Positions 50,819 through 58,517 of a stretch of 64,000 nt of DNA are shown piece after piece. The notes under the pieces are model-generated. The model did no database searches, had not been told where the DNA came from, and worked only from the letters and a program-made list of their open reading frames with translations. This DNA is from CAIVAT01 sp037128705. GTDB taxonomy: Bacteria > Bacteroidota > Bacteroidia > Bacteroidales > FEN-979. A program made the position numbers and the translations under genes. The DNA is taken from contig JBAXVX010000007.1 in the NCBI GenBank assembly GCA_037128705.1, forward strand, positions 55,195-119,194, written 5' to 3'. The number at the start of each line of letters is the position of its first letter. The stretch's first letter is position 1.

Positions 50819-52639
50819 ATGAAAAGCTTCTTTAAAATCTTACGTTATGCCGGGCCATACTGGGTTTATGCCATGCTTAACGTAATTTTCAATATTTTTT
50901 CCGTTCTTTTTTCGCTGGTTTCCTTCGGGCTTTTCATCCCCGTATTGCAAATGCTTTTCAATAACCTGCCCATTCCCCATTCGGCCCCTCCGATCAGGAT
51001 GGAGGTTGATGCCCTTAAAGATAACTTTTACTATTACTGCGGCCGGTTACTTGAAAAATTCGGCAGCGAGAAACTGCTGGTCTACATCTGCATCACGATC
51101 ATCGTGTTGTTTTTTCTAAAAAATCTATTCCGCTACCTCGCCATGTTTTTCCTGGCGGTGGTGAGAAATGGGGTTGTAAAGGATCTGAGGAATGACCTCT
51201 ACCTGAAAATTATGATCCTGCCATTATCCTATTTCAATGAAAAACGCAAGGGCGATATCATGGCCCGCATGACCAATGATGTCCAGGAGGTTGAATGGTC
51301 CATCATGAGTTCCCTCGAAATGGCCTTTCGCGATCCGATCACCATGATCACCTACCTGGTGACTCTGTTTATCATCAGCCCTTCGCTCACTGTTTTTGTA
51401 CTGGTCCTTCTTCCGGTCAGCGGATTTATCATCGGGCGGATCGGGAAAAGTCTGAAGCGCACATCCGATAAAGGACAATTGAGGATGGGCGTTATTCTGT
51501 CGATGATTGAAGAAACAATTTCGGGGCTCAGGATCATCAAGGCCTTCAATGCAATTGAATTTGCGAATAAACGTTTCCAGCATACCAACAATGATTACAA
51601 CCGGCTGATGGTCAGGTTGTACCGCAAGCGTGACCTGGCCTCTCCTTTAAGCGAATTCCTCAGTGCCTGCGTTATGTCCATTGTGTTATGGTATGGCGGA
51701 AAACTGGTATTTACCCCCGGGAACTTTCTCGATGCCGCTGCTTTCCTGGTATATCTCGGGATCTTCTCCCAGCTTATGCCCCCGGCCAAGGCGATCACCC
51801 AGGCCTATTATAACATTCAGAAGGGTGCTGCCTCCGTCGAGCGGATTGAACACGTACTGAGTGAGCCCGAGGTGATCGTTGAAAAGGCGGATGCCATGGA
51901 GAAGAAAGATTTCAACCATGAAATTGCTTACCGGAATGTGAGTTTCTCCTATGTCCAGGAACCGGTGCTGAAACAGATCGACCTGGTTATCAAAAAGGGA
52001 AAAACCATTGCGGTGGTTGGGCCTTCAGGGGGTGGTAAATCGACCCTGGTTGATCTGTTGCCCCGCTTTTATGACTGCCTCGAAGGAGGTATTTTTATCG
52101 ATGGCGTCGATATCCGTGATCTTGTGATCCGTGATCTGCGTGGTTTGATGGGGATCGTTTCGCAGGAGACCATCCTGTTCAACGATACCGTATTCAGCAA
52201 CATCGCCTTTGGGATGGAAAATGTAGGGGAGGAGGCCGTCATTGCAGCTGCGAAGGTGGCCAATGCCCATGAATTTATCGAAAAGATGCCATTGGGATAT
52301 TATACAAACATCGGAGACAGGGGAACCAAGCTTTCAGGAGGACAACGCCAGAGGCTGAGTATCGCCCGGGCCGTGTTGAAGAACCCGCCGATCCTAATTC
52401 TTGATGAAGCCACCTCTGCTCTCGACACCGAATCGGAGCGTCTCGTGCAGCAGGCGCTTGAAAACCTGATGCGAAACCGTACCTCGGTTGTTATTGCACA
52501 TCGGCTCTCCACCATTCAGTTTGCTGATGAGATCATCGTACTCCAAAGCGGTAAACTCGTGGAGCGCGGAACCCATTTCGATCTGCTCGAAAAGAATGGA
52601 GTTTACAGGAAATTGTATGATTTACAGTCATTCGTTTAA
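50819..52639 (+). CDS. MsbA-like ABC exporter (fused permease-ATPase)
   Basis: 606 residues: six-helix ABC_membrane domain (about 15-340) and a nucleotide-binding domain (about 365-600) with Walker A G-P-S-G-G-G-K-S-T, signature L-S-G-G-Q-R-Q-R-L-S and Walker B I-L-I-L-D-E-A-T-S-A-L-D. Half-transporter forming a homodimer; MsbA-type proteins flip lipid A core or phospholipids, and this Bacteroidota group is usually annotated as lipid A export ATP-binding/permease protein, but other lipids or peptides are possible. The ATG at 50819 fits the conserved N-terminus. Confidence 0.92.
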   Translation: MKSFFKILRYAGPYWVYAMLNVIFNIFSVLFSLVSFGLFIPVLQMLFNNLPIPHSAPPIRMEVDALKDNFYYYCGRLLEKFGSEKLLVYICITIIVLFFLKNLFRYLAMFFLAVVRNGVVKDLRNDLYLKIMILPLSYFNEKRKGDIMARMTNDVQEVEWSIMSSLEMAFRDPITMITYLVTLFIISPSLTVFVLVLLPVSGFIIGRIGKSLKRTSDKGQLRMGVILSMIEETISGLRIIKAFNAIEFANKRFQHTNNDYNRLMVRLYRKRDLASPLSEFLSACVMSIVLWYGGKLVFTPGNFLDAAAFLVYLGIFSQLMPPAKAITQAYYNIQKGAASVERIEHVLSEPEVIVEKADAMEKKDFNHEIAYRNVSFSYVQEPVLKQIDLVIKKGKTIAVVGPSGGGKSTLVDLLPRFYDCLEGGIFIDGVDIRDLVIRDLRGLMGIVSQETILFNDTVFSNIAFGMENVGEEAVIAAAKVANAHEFIEKMPLGYYTNIGDRGTKLSGGQRQRLSIARAVLKNPPILILDEATSALDTESERLVQQALENLMRNRTSVVIAHRLSTIQFADEIIVLQSGKLVERGTHFDLLEKNGVYRKLYDLQSFV

Positions 52640-52666
52640 TACGCAGCGCATCTTAACTTGCTAATC

Positions 52667-53632
52667 ATGAAGGACATAAGAAAAGGAAGAGCGATTCTCC
52701 TGGTTGTTTACATCATTGCATTTGGTCTTGGTTTCTGGGTCAGTACCGTGAGCAATTACCCGATTATCGTAAAATCGGCCGTTGCCGCCGGGGTTGCAGT
52801 CCTGATCATTTTTACGGGAAGCATCGATTTTAACAATTCCAGCGTTTTTGATCCGTATTGGAGTATTGCTCCACCCCTCATGGTCCTTTATTACCTTGCC
52901 ATGGTCGTCGCGGAGCAGTCGCTTGCGAATGAAAACAACCCCCAGGGTGTGGTTACCCTGGTAACACACTCAACGTGCATCGATGTTTCAGGAATCCATC
53001 AGCGGTTGATGGCCTCCCCGCGCATCATCATCCTGCTCTTTCTTACATTCGCCTACAGTGTCAGGCTCACCTGGAACTTTCTGCGCGGATGGCCGGGATT
53101 GAAACATGAAGACTGGAGATATGTCGATTTCCGGAAGAAGAGCGGCAAAGGCTACTGGGTTGTCAGTTTTTTCGGGATTCATCTCTTCCCGGCCCTGATG
53201 GTTTTCGGTGGAACCCTGTCAATCTGGGTGGCAGTTGTTGAGGATTCCCGGCCGCTGAATGCAATGGATCTGCTGGCCCTGCTGGTTACCGGCGGTGCAA
53301 TTTTACTTGAAGCCATTTCAGACCGGCAACTTCGGCTTTTTGTCATGGTGAATAAGGAATCGGGTAAAACAATGGACCAGGGATTATGGTCGCTGACACG
53401 ACATCCGAACTATCTTGGTGAAATCCTTTTTTGGTGGGGGCTCTGCTTTTTCGCGCTCGCATCCAACCCCCTGTTCTGGTGGGTTATCATTGGCCCGGCC
53501 GCCATCACATTGATGTTCCTTTTTGCCAGCATTCCGATGATTGAACAGCGGATGCTCATCCGGCGGGTCGATTACAAGGAATACATGAAAAAGGTCCCCA
53601 TGCTGATCCCCTGGAAAATAAAAAGAAATTAG
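52667..53632 (+). CDS. DUF1295-family membrane protein (steroid-reductase-like fold)
   Basis: 321 residues from ATG 52667; an in-frame TTG three codons upstream is less likely. About eight hydrophobic helices. The C-terminal signature S-L-T-R-H-P-N-Y-L-G-E-I-L-F-W-W-G near 246-262 is that of DUF1295/ICMT/steroid 5-alpha-reductase-like membrane proteins, which bind a cofactor at this loop. Reduction of an isoprenoid or fatty substrate is likely from fold, not shown. It starts 27 bp after the ABC exporter gene. Its stop is 20 bp before a heptamer array shared with the convergent dacB-like gene. Confidence 0.85.
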   Translation: MKDIRKGRAILLVVYIIAFGLGFWVSTVSNYPIIVKSAVAAGVAVLIIFTGSIDFNNSSVFDPYWSIAPPLMVLYYLAMVVAEQSLANENNPQGVVTLVTHSTCIDVSGIHQRLMASPRIIILLFLTFAYSVRLTWNFLRGWPGLKHEDWRYVDFRKKSGKGYWVVSFFGIHLFPALMVFGGTLSIWVAVVEDSRPLNAMDLLALLVTGGAILLEAISDRQLRLFVMVNKESGKTMDQGLWSLTRHPNYLGEILFWWGLCFFALASNPLFWWVIIGPAAITLMFLFASIPMIEQRMLIRRVDYKEYMKKVPMLIPWKIKRN

Positions 53633-53652
53633 AAAAGTATCTGTAATTTTTT

Positions 53653-53701
53653 GTCACGCGTCACGTGTCACGCGTCACGTTTTTTCCGTCACGCGTCACG
53701 T
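53653..53701 (+). repeat. Heptamer array G (GTCACGY type)
   Basis: Seven 7-nt frames: GTCACGC/GTCACGT twice over, a T-rich degenerate unit (TTTTTCC), then GTCACGC and GTCACGT. Sits between convergent genes and touches the TAA of the PBP4-like gene. Confidence 0.9.
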
Positions 53702-54550
53702 TTAAATCTCCGCCATACTGATCAGCACACCCTCGAGCTTCTTTTTCACCACCTTCACCCGGCCTTCGAATCCATTGACGATCAGCGAAAAGATCAGCTT
53801 TCGCCCTGTCACGGTGTGAACGTACCCTGCGAAACTCTTCACATTGTTGATGGTGCCTGTCTTGGCACGGATCCGCCCTTCAGCGGCACTGCCCTTCATG
53901 GCCTTCCGTAAAGTTCCGCTCATGCCGGCCAGCGGAAGCGATTCATAAAAAGTTTGAAAGAAAGGCGAGGTCCTCATGGCGTAAAGGGCATCGACCAGTT
54001 GTTTCGGAGAAATGGCGTTGTTCCTCGATAATCCGTTCCCGTCATAAAAGTTCATCCCGTCTGTTTCCACGCCTTTGGACGTCCAGAATTCCTTGATCGC
54101 CCTTGCCCCGGCTTCGGTGGTGGCAGAATGGTAAACCTTACCGCCGATTTTCCGCAGCAGCTTTGAAGACCTCCAGTTGACACTCATCTGGTTTGTTATG
54201 GTGACTTCTGGAATGATCTGCTTCCCGAAAAATTCCAGTGCGGCGCCGGTCACGAATATTTTCAGGGTGGAGGCAGGAATCATGGGCTGCTTGGCATGAA
54301 ATTCTGCAACAATCACAGGTTCTTTTGAGGTAATGTCGACGATGAGGTATCCGACGGAGGCGTTTTTCAGCAGCGGATCTTTCTTCAGTGTTTTAAAGGC
54401 TTCAAGGAGCGTATCATACGAAATGACCGCCTCTTTTTTCTGCGGAACAGCCAGTCCCCGCTTAACCGAGGATACGGCAGGATCGTTTTGACAGGAAAAA
54501 AGCAGTTGAAATATCAGGATGAGAAGAATGCCGGTACTTTTTTTCCACAT
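53702..54550 (-). CDS. Minimal PBP4-like D-Ala-D-Ala carboxypeptidase lipoprotein
   Basis: 282 residues from ATG 54550; this start gives a proper signal peptide with lipobox L-F-S-C20, while the longer frame to 54622 would bury it. The S13 (DacB/PBP4) active-site motifs are S94-T-L-K97, S175-R-N177 and K230-T-G232. Spacing from SxxK to SxN is about 80 residues against ~244 in E. coli PBP4, so the ~160-residue accessory domain inserted in typical S13 enzymes is absent. It should trim or cleave peptidoglycan peptides in the periplasm. The TAA stop abuts a heptamer array. Confidence 0.85.
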   Translation of the reverse strand: MWKKSTGILLILIFQLLFSCQNDPAVSSVKRGLAVPQKKEAVISYDTLLEAFKTLKKDPLLKNASVGYLIVDITSKEPVIVAEFHAKQPMIPASTLKIFVTGAALEFFGKQIIPEVTITNQMSVNWRSSKLLRKIGGKVYHSATTEAGARAIKEFWTSKGVETDGMNFYDGNGLSRNNAISPKQLVDALYAMRTSPFFQTFYESLPLAGMSGTLRKAMKGSAAEGRIRAKTGTINNVKSFAGYVHTVTGRKLIFSLIVNGFEGRVKVVKKKLEGVLISMAEI

Positions 54551-54685
54551 GATATTTGGGAGGGATTTTCGGCAAAGATCGGAAAAATACAGGACCCCTG
54601 TTAAGACTTTATCTTTTTTCATTTGTTAAATTGTTAAATAACCTTAAAAAGCCTGCGATATTTAGGTCGCTAATGTTTTTTTTGA

Positions 54686-54693
54686 TAGTTTTG
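54686..54693 (+). promoter_or_regulatory. -7 box (TAGTTTTG) of the acyl-CoA carboxylase operon
   Basis: TAnnTTTG match 32 nt upstream of ATG 54726. Confidence 0.55.
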
Positions 54694-54725
54694 TTCTTTA
54701 GAATCAGATTAAATAGTATGAGTTT

Positions 54726-56234
54726 ATGATAAAAAAGGTGCTTGTTGCCAACCGTGGTGAGATCGCGGTAAGGGTAATGCGGTCGTGCAGGGAACTTGGA
54801 CTGAGAACGGTGGCTGTATATTCGGAAGTTGACCGGAAGGCAATGCATGTGAGGTACGCCGATGAGGCCTATTGCATCGGCCCCGCACCATCGCGCGAAA
54901 GTTACCTCAACGTTGAGACCATCATCGGGATCGCTAAAAAATGCGGGGCCGACGCCATCCATCCGGGCTATGGCTTTTTATCGGAAAATGCAGGTTTTTC
55001 GGACCGGTGCAAAGCAGAAGGGATCAAATTCATTGGTCCGGATGGCTACGCAATACGGACCATGGGCGACAAAATCACTGCACGGCAGACCATGATCGCC
55101 TCGGGGGTCCCGGTTGTTCCCGGAACCACTGAAAAACTTTCAGATGAGACAAAGGCAGTGGAGGTGGTCAATGAAATAGGGTTGCCTGTCATGATCAAAG
55201 CCTCGGCCGGCGGGGGAGGAAAAGGGATGAGGCTTGTGAAGACCATGGATGAGCTGGTGCCGTCGTTGCGTATGGCGAAATCAGAGGCCATGAATGCCTT
55301 TGGAGATGATTCAGTGTACATCGAGAAATACATCGAATCGCCTCACCACATCGAATTCCAGATCTTGGCAGATCAGCATGGAAATGTGATCCATCTGTTC
55401 GAACGGGAATGTTCCATCCAGCGGCGTCATCAAAAGGTGATCGAGGAGACTCCATCGCCCCTGATGAATCCCGGATTGAGGAAGGAAATGGGGGAGAAGG
55501 CGGTTGCAGCAGCCAAGGCCGTAAACTATGAAGGGGCAGGTACCATCGAATTTATTGTCAGCGACCAGCTCGAATATTATTTCCTAGAAATGAACACCCG
55601 GTTGCAGGTCGAACACCCTGTAACCGAACGTGTGGTGGGCGTTGACCTGGTAAAAGAACAGATCAACATTGCCAACGGATTGACCCTTTCATTCAAACAG
55701 GAGGAGCTCAGGCAGCACGGCCATGCCATCCAATGCCGCATTTATGCCGAGGATCCCGATAACAATTTCATGCCCAACCCGGGCATCATCAAGCATATTA
55801 CAGTTCCACTCGGACTGGGGGTGCGCTATGACGGGTATGTATATGAAGGGTACGAAATCCCCATGCATTATGACCCGATGATCTGTAAACTGATCACCTG
55901 GGGAAAAACCCGAAAAGAGTCGATAGCCAGGATGCGGCGTGCTTTATATGAATACAAGATCACCGGGGTGAAGACCTCCATCAAATTCCTTGAACGTATC
56001 ATGGATGCGCCTGAGTTCATCGAAGGAAAGTATAACACCCATTTCATTGAAGACAATCATGACCGGTTGTTTACCAAAAAACCATGCGGAACCGAGTGTG
56101 AAGATATGGCCATCATCACCGCATTTGTTGATTATCTCGATAAACTTGCTGAAATCCAGCCTCCGAAATATACAGAGGAGCTCGGCAGCAACTGGAAAGA
56201 TTTTGGCCGCAAACGGAATGTTTTACGATTATAA
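54726..56234 (+). CDS. accC: Biotin carboxylase subunit of acyl-CoA carboxylase
   Basis: 502 residues. Biotin carboxylase carboxylates the biotin of the carrier protein using ATP and bicarbonate. Motifs: N-terminal V-L-V-A-N-R-G-E-I-A, the ATP-grasp glycine-rich loop K-A-S-A-G-G-G-G-K-G-M-R near 159-170, and E-M-N-T-R-L-Q-V-E-H-P-V-T-E near 290-303. About 50 residues longer than E. coli AccC at the C-terminus. The next genes encode the biotin carrier and carboxyltransferase beta, separate subunits as in Bacteroidota propionyl-CoA carboxylase; that is a better guess than fatty-acid-specific ACC. Confidence 0.93.
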   Translation: MIKKVLVANRGEIAVRVMRSCRELGLRTVAVYSEVDRKAMHVRYADEAYCIGPAPSRESYLNVETIIGIAKKCGADAIHPGYGFLSENAGFSDRCKAEGIKFIGPDGYAIRTMGDKITARQTMIASGVPVVPGTTEKLSDETKAVEVVNEIGLPVMIKASAGGGGKGMRLVKTMDELVPSLRMAKSEAMNAFGDDSVYIEKYIESPHHIEFQILADQHGNVIHLFERECSIQRRHQKVIEETPSPLMNPGLRKEMGEKAVAAAKAVNYEGAGTIEFIVSDQLEYYFLEMNTRLQVEHPVTERVVGVDLVKEQINIANGLTLSFKQEELRQHGHAIQCRIYAEDPDNNFMPNPGIIKHITVPLGLGVRYDGYVYEGYEIPMHYDPMICKLITWGKTRKESIARMRRALYEYKITGVKTSIKFLERIMDAPEFIEGKYNTHFIEDNHDRLFTKKPCGTECEDMAIITAFVDYLDKLAEIQPPKYTEELGSNWKDFGRKRNVLRL

Positions 56235-56243
56235 TTGATCCCT

Positions 56244-56789
56244 ATGGCATACGAAATAAGTATCGGACATCGCACTGCGAAAGTTGAACTGCTCAACAGG
56301 GTTGGAACAAAGGCGCTGATCAAGGTTGACGACAATAAATACGACGTCGACATTGTGGAGGTTGAAAACGGGGTCTATTCCATCCTGTACAACGGCCATT
56401 CCTATAATGTTGAGCTGATCAATGGAGAATCCAGTAAAAAGTACATTGTGAATACCTTTGCAAAAACATTTGATACTGAGATCATCGATGCGGAATCAAA
56501 ATATATTCATAACCGCAACCAGGGACAGGAGGTGGAAGGATCAAACCAGGTGCTCTCACCCATGCCCGGAAAAATCGTGAAAATTCCTGTATCGGTAGGT
56601 GATGTCGTCACAGCCGGCCAAACCCTGATTGTGGTGGAGGCCATGAAAATGCAGAGTGAATTCAAATCAACCGGTGATAAAATTGTTCAGGCCATTCTTG
56701 TGAAGGAGGGCGATACGGTGGATTCACACCAGCTGATGATTAAACTGGAGAACCTTGCGACGGAGGAGCAGCAGGAGCAGGCAGTGTAG
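56244..56789 (+). CDS. Biotin carrier subunit of acyl-CoA carboxylase
   Basis: 181 residues from ATG 56244, 9 bp after accC. The C-terminal biotinyl-lipoyl domain (about 105-172) carries the biotinylated K135 in V-E-A-M-K-M-Q, and L-S-P-M-P-G-K opens the domain. The N-terminal ~95 residues form a beta-rich region similar to the BT domain that docks carboxylase and carboxyltransferase in propionyl-CoA carboxylases. Co-transcribed with accC and the carboxyltransferase gene. Confidence 0.92.
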   Translation: MAYEISIGHRTAKVELLNRVGTKALIKVDDNKYDVDIVEVENGVYSILYNGHSYNVELINGESSKKYIVNTFAKTFDTEIIDAESKYIHNRNQGQEVEGSNQVLSPMPGKIVKIPVSVGDVVTAGQTLIVVEAMKMQSEFKSTGDKIVQAILVKEGDTVDSHQLMIKLENLATEEQQEQAV

Positions 56790-56839
56790 CTGGGACCGGT
56801 GACAAATTTTTTTATTGATCTTTGATTTAAAAGGAACTT

Positions 56840-58378
56840 ATGCAGACCATAGAAGAACGTTATCAGTTTTTTGAGGATAAAAATCGCAAGGCTGAACTTG
56901 GCGGCGGCGTTGAGAAAATTGCCAAGATTCATAAAAACGGCAGGCTGACTGCGCGTGAACGCATTCTGACGTTGCTGGATGTCAATACCTTCGTGGAGAT
57001 GGATAAGCTGGTGATGCACCGCTGTCACGATTTCGGGATGGGCCATAACAAGGTTCCGGGCGATGGGATTGTGACCGGGTATGGAAAAATTGACGGGCGC
57101 CTCACCTTTGTCTTTGCCCAGGATTTTACGGTTTTTGGAGGAACCATGAGCCGGGCCAACGCCGACAAGGTGGTCAAGATCATGGATATGGCCATGCGCA
57201 TGGGCGCTCCGCTCATCGGCCTCAACGATTCCGGCGGCGCCCGGATCCAGGAAGGCGTTGAAAGTCTGGCCGGATATGCCGATATTTTCTACCGAAATGT
57301 GATGGCCTCGGGTGTGATCCCGCAAATTTCGGCCATCCTGGGACCCTGTGCCGGCGGTGCAGTCTATTCACCCGCCATGACCGATTTCATCTTTATGGTG
57401 AAAGAATCGAGCTATATGTTTGTCACGGGCCCTGAAGTTATTAAAACCGTGACCCACGAAGAGGTGACCATGGAGGATCTGGGCGGAGCCATGTCACACA
57501 ATGCAAAGAGCGGTGTAGCCCATTTTGCTGGCGAGAATGATGAACAGGTGTTGCTGATGATCAGGGAACTGATGAGTTTCCTCCCTGGAAACAACATGGA
57601 AGATCCACCCACGCAGCCCTGTACCGACGATGTGATGCGGCAGGATGAAAAGCTTCAGACGGTGGTGCCGGCCGATCCCAACAAGCCATACGACATGAAG
57701 GATATCATCACAACGGTGGTGGATAACAATAACTTCTTCGAGGTGATGCCGCACTATGCCCAGAATATCCTGACAGGATTTGCACGGCTTGGCGGAAAAC
57801 CGGTGGGTCTGGTTGCCAACCAGCCTGCGTTCCTGGCCGGGGTGCTTGACATCAATTCCTCCATCAAGGCAGCCCGGTTCGTCCGATTCTGCGACTGCTT
57901 CAATATACCGATCATCACCTTTGTAGATGTTCCCGGCTTCCTGCCCGGTACAAACCAGGAGTTTGGCGGGATCATCAAGCACGGGGCCAAGTTGCTCTAT
58001 GCATTCTCCGAAGCTACGGTCCCCAAGATTACACTGATCACCCGGAAAGCATATGGCGGCGCATACGATGTGATGTCGAGCAAACACATCGGAGCCGATG
58101 TCAATTATGCCTATCCCACGGCTGAGATCGCAGTGATGGGCCCTGAAGGCGCTGTCAACATTATCCATAAGGGAAAGCTGAGCGACACCGATCGTACCGA
58201 AGCCGTCGACCACTACCGCAACACCTTTGCCAATCCCTATAAGGCAGCCGAACTCGGCTATGTGGATGAGATCATCCTTCCGCGCCAGACACGGACAAAA
58301 CTAATCCAGGCGCTTGAGCTGACCCAGAATAAGAGTAAAACCAATCCCCCGAAGAAACACGGGAATATTCCCTTGTAG
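56840..58378 (+). CDS. Acyl-CoA carboxylase beta (carboxyltransferase) subunit
   Basis: 512 residues, complete carboxyltransferase of the PccB/MmdA type with both crotonase-like halves. Motifs: G-L-N-D-S-G-G-A-R-I-Q-E-G near 128-140, G-P-C-A-G-G-A-V-Y-S near 169-178 (oxyanion hole), and G-A-Y-D-V-M-S-S-K-H near 408-417. It moves the carboxyl group from biotin to propionyl-CoA (to methylmalonyl-CoA) or acetyl-CoA, or runs in reverse as methylmalonyl-CoA decarboxylase in propionate metabolism; the absence of decarboxylase membrane subunits favours the carboxylase. Confidence 0.93.
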   Translation: MQTIEERYQFFEDKNRKAELGGGVEKIAKIHKNGRLTARERILTLLDVNTFVEMDKLVMHRCHDFGMGHNKVPGDGIVTGYGKIDGRLTFVFAQDFTVFGGTMSRANADKVVKIMDMAMRMGAPLIGLNDSGGARIQEGVESLAGYADIFYRNVMASGVIPQISAILGPCAGGAVYSPAMTDFIFMVKESSYMFVTGPEVIKTVTHEEVTMEDLGGAMSHNAKSGVAHFAGENDEQVLLMIRELMSFLPGNNMEDPPTQPCTDDVMRQDEKLQTVVPADPNKPYDMKDIITTVVDNNNFFEVMPHYAQNILTGFARLGGKPVGLVANQPAFLAGVLDINSSIKAARFVRFCDCFNIPIITFVDVPGFLPGTNQEFGGIIKHGAKLLYAFSEATVPKITLITRKAYGGAYDVMSSKHIGADVNYAYPTAEIAVMGPEGAVNIIHKGKLSDTDRTEAVDHYRNTFANPYKAAELGYVDEIILPRQTRTKLIQALELTQNKSKTNPPKKHGNIPL

Positions 58379-58463
58379 CGCTTACAAACCGGAGCATCCA
58401 TCGTTCGGAAGACCAGCATTGACAAAACGGCCGGGCCGGAGTCTAAACTCTGGATTTTCTTAG

Positions 58464-58471
58464 TAACTTTG
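58464..58471 (+). promoter_or_regulatory. -7 box (TAACTTTG) of the papain-like protease gene
   Basis: TAnnTTTG match 46 nt upstream of ATG 58518. Confidence 0.55.
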
Positions 58472-58517
58472 TAGATTACAGGCAACTAAAACTGACCTGG
58501 TCTTGTCTTAATTTTAC

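Noticed and set aside
53702..54622. Longer start at 54622 for the PBP4-like gene
   Set aside because: It would place 24 residues before the lipoprotein signal peptide; ATG 54550 gives a normal lipobox.
54718..54729. Three-codon ORF (ATG AGT TTA TGA) overlapping the accC start
   Set aside because: Too short to separate from chance; no regulatory hairpin or rare codons around it.
58379..58463. GC-rich CGGCCGGGCCGG region as terminator after the carboxylase operon
   Set aside because: Self-complementary only over a few bases with no T-tract; not enough for a terminator call.
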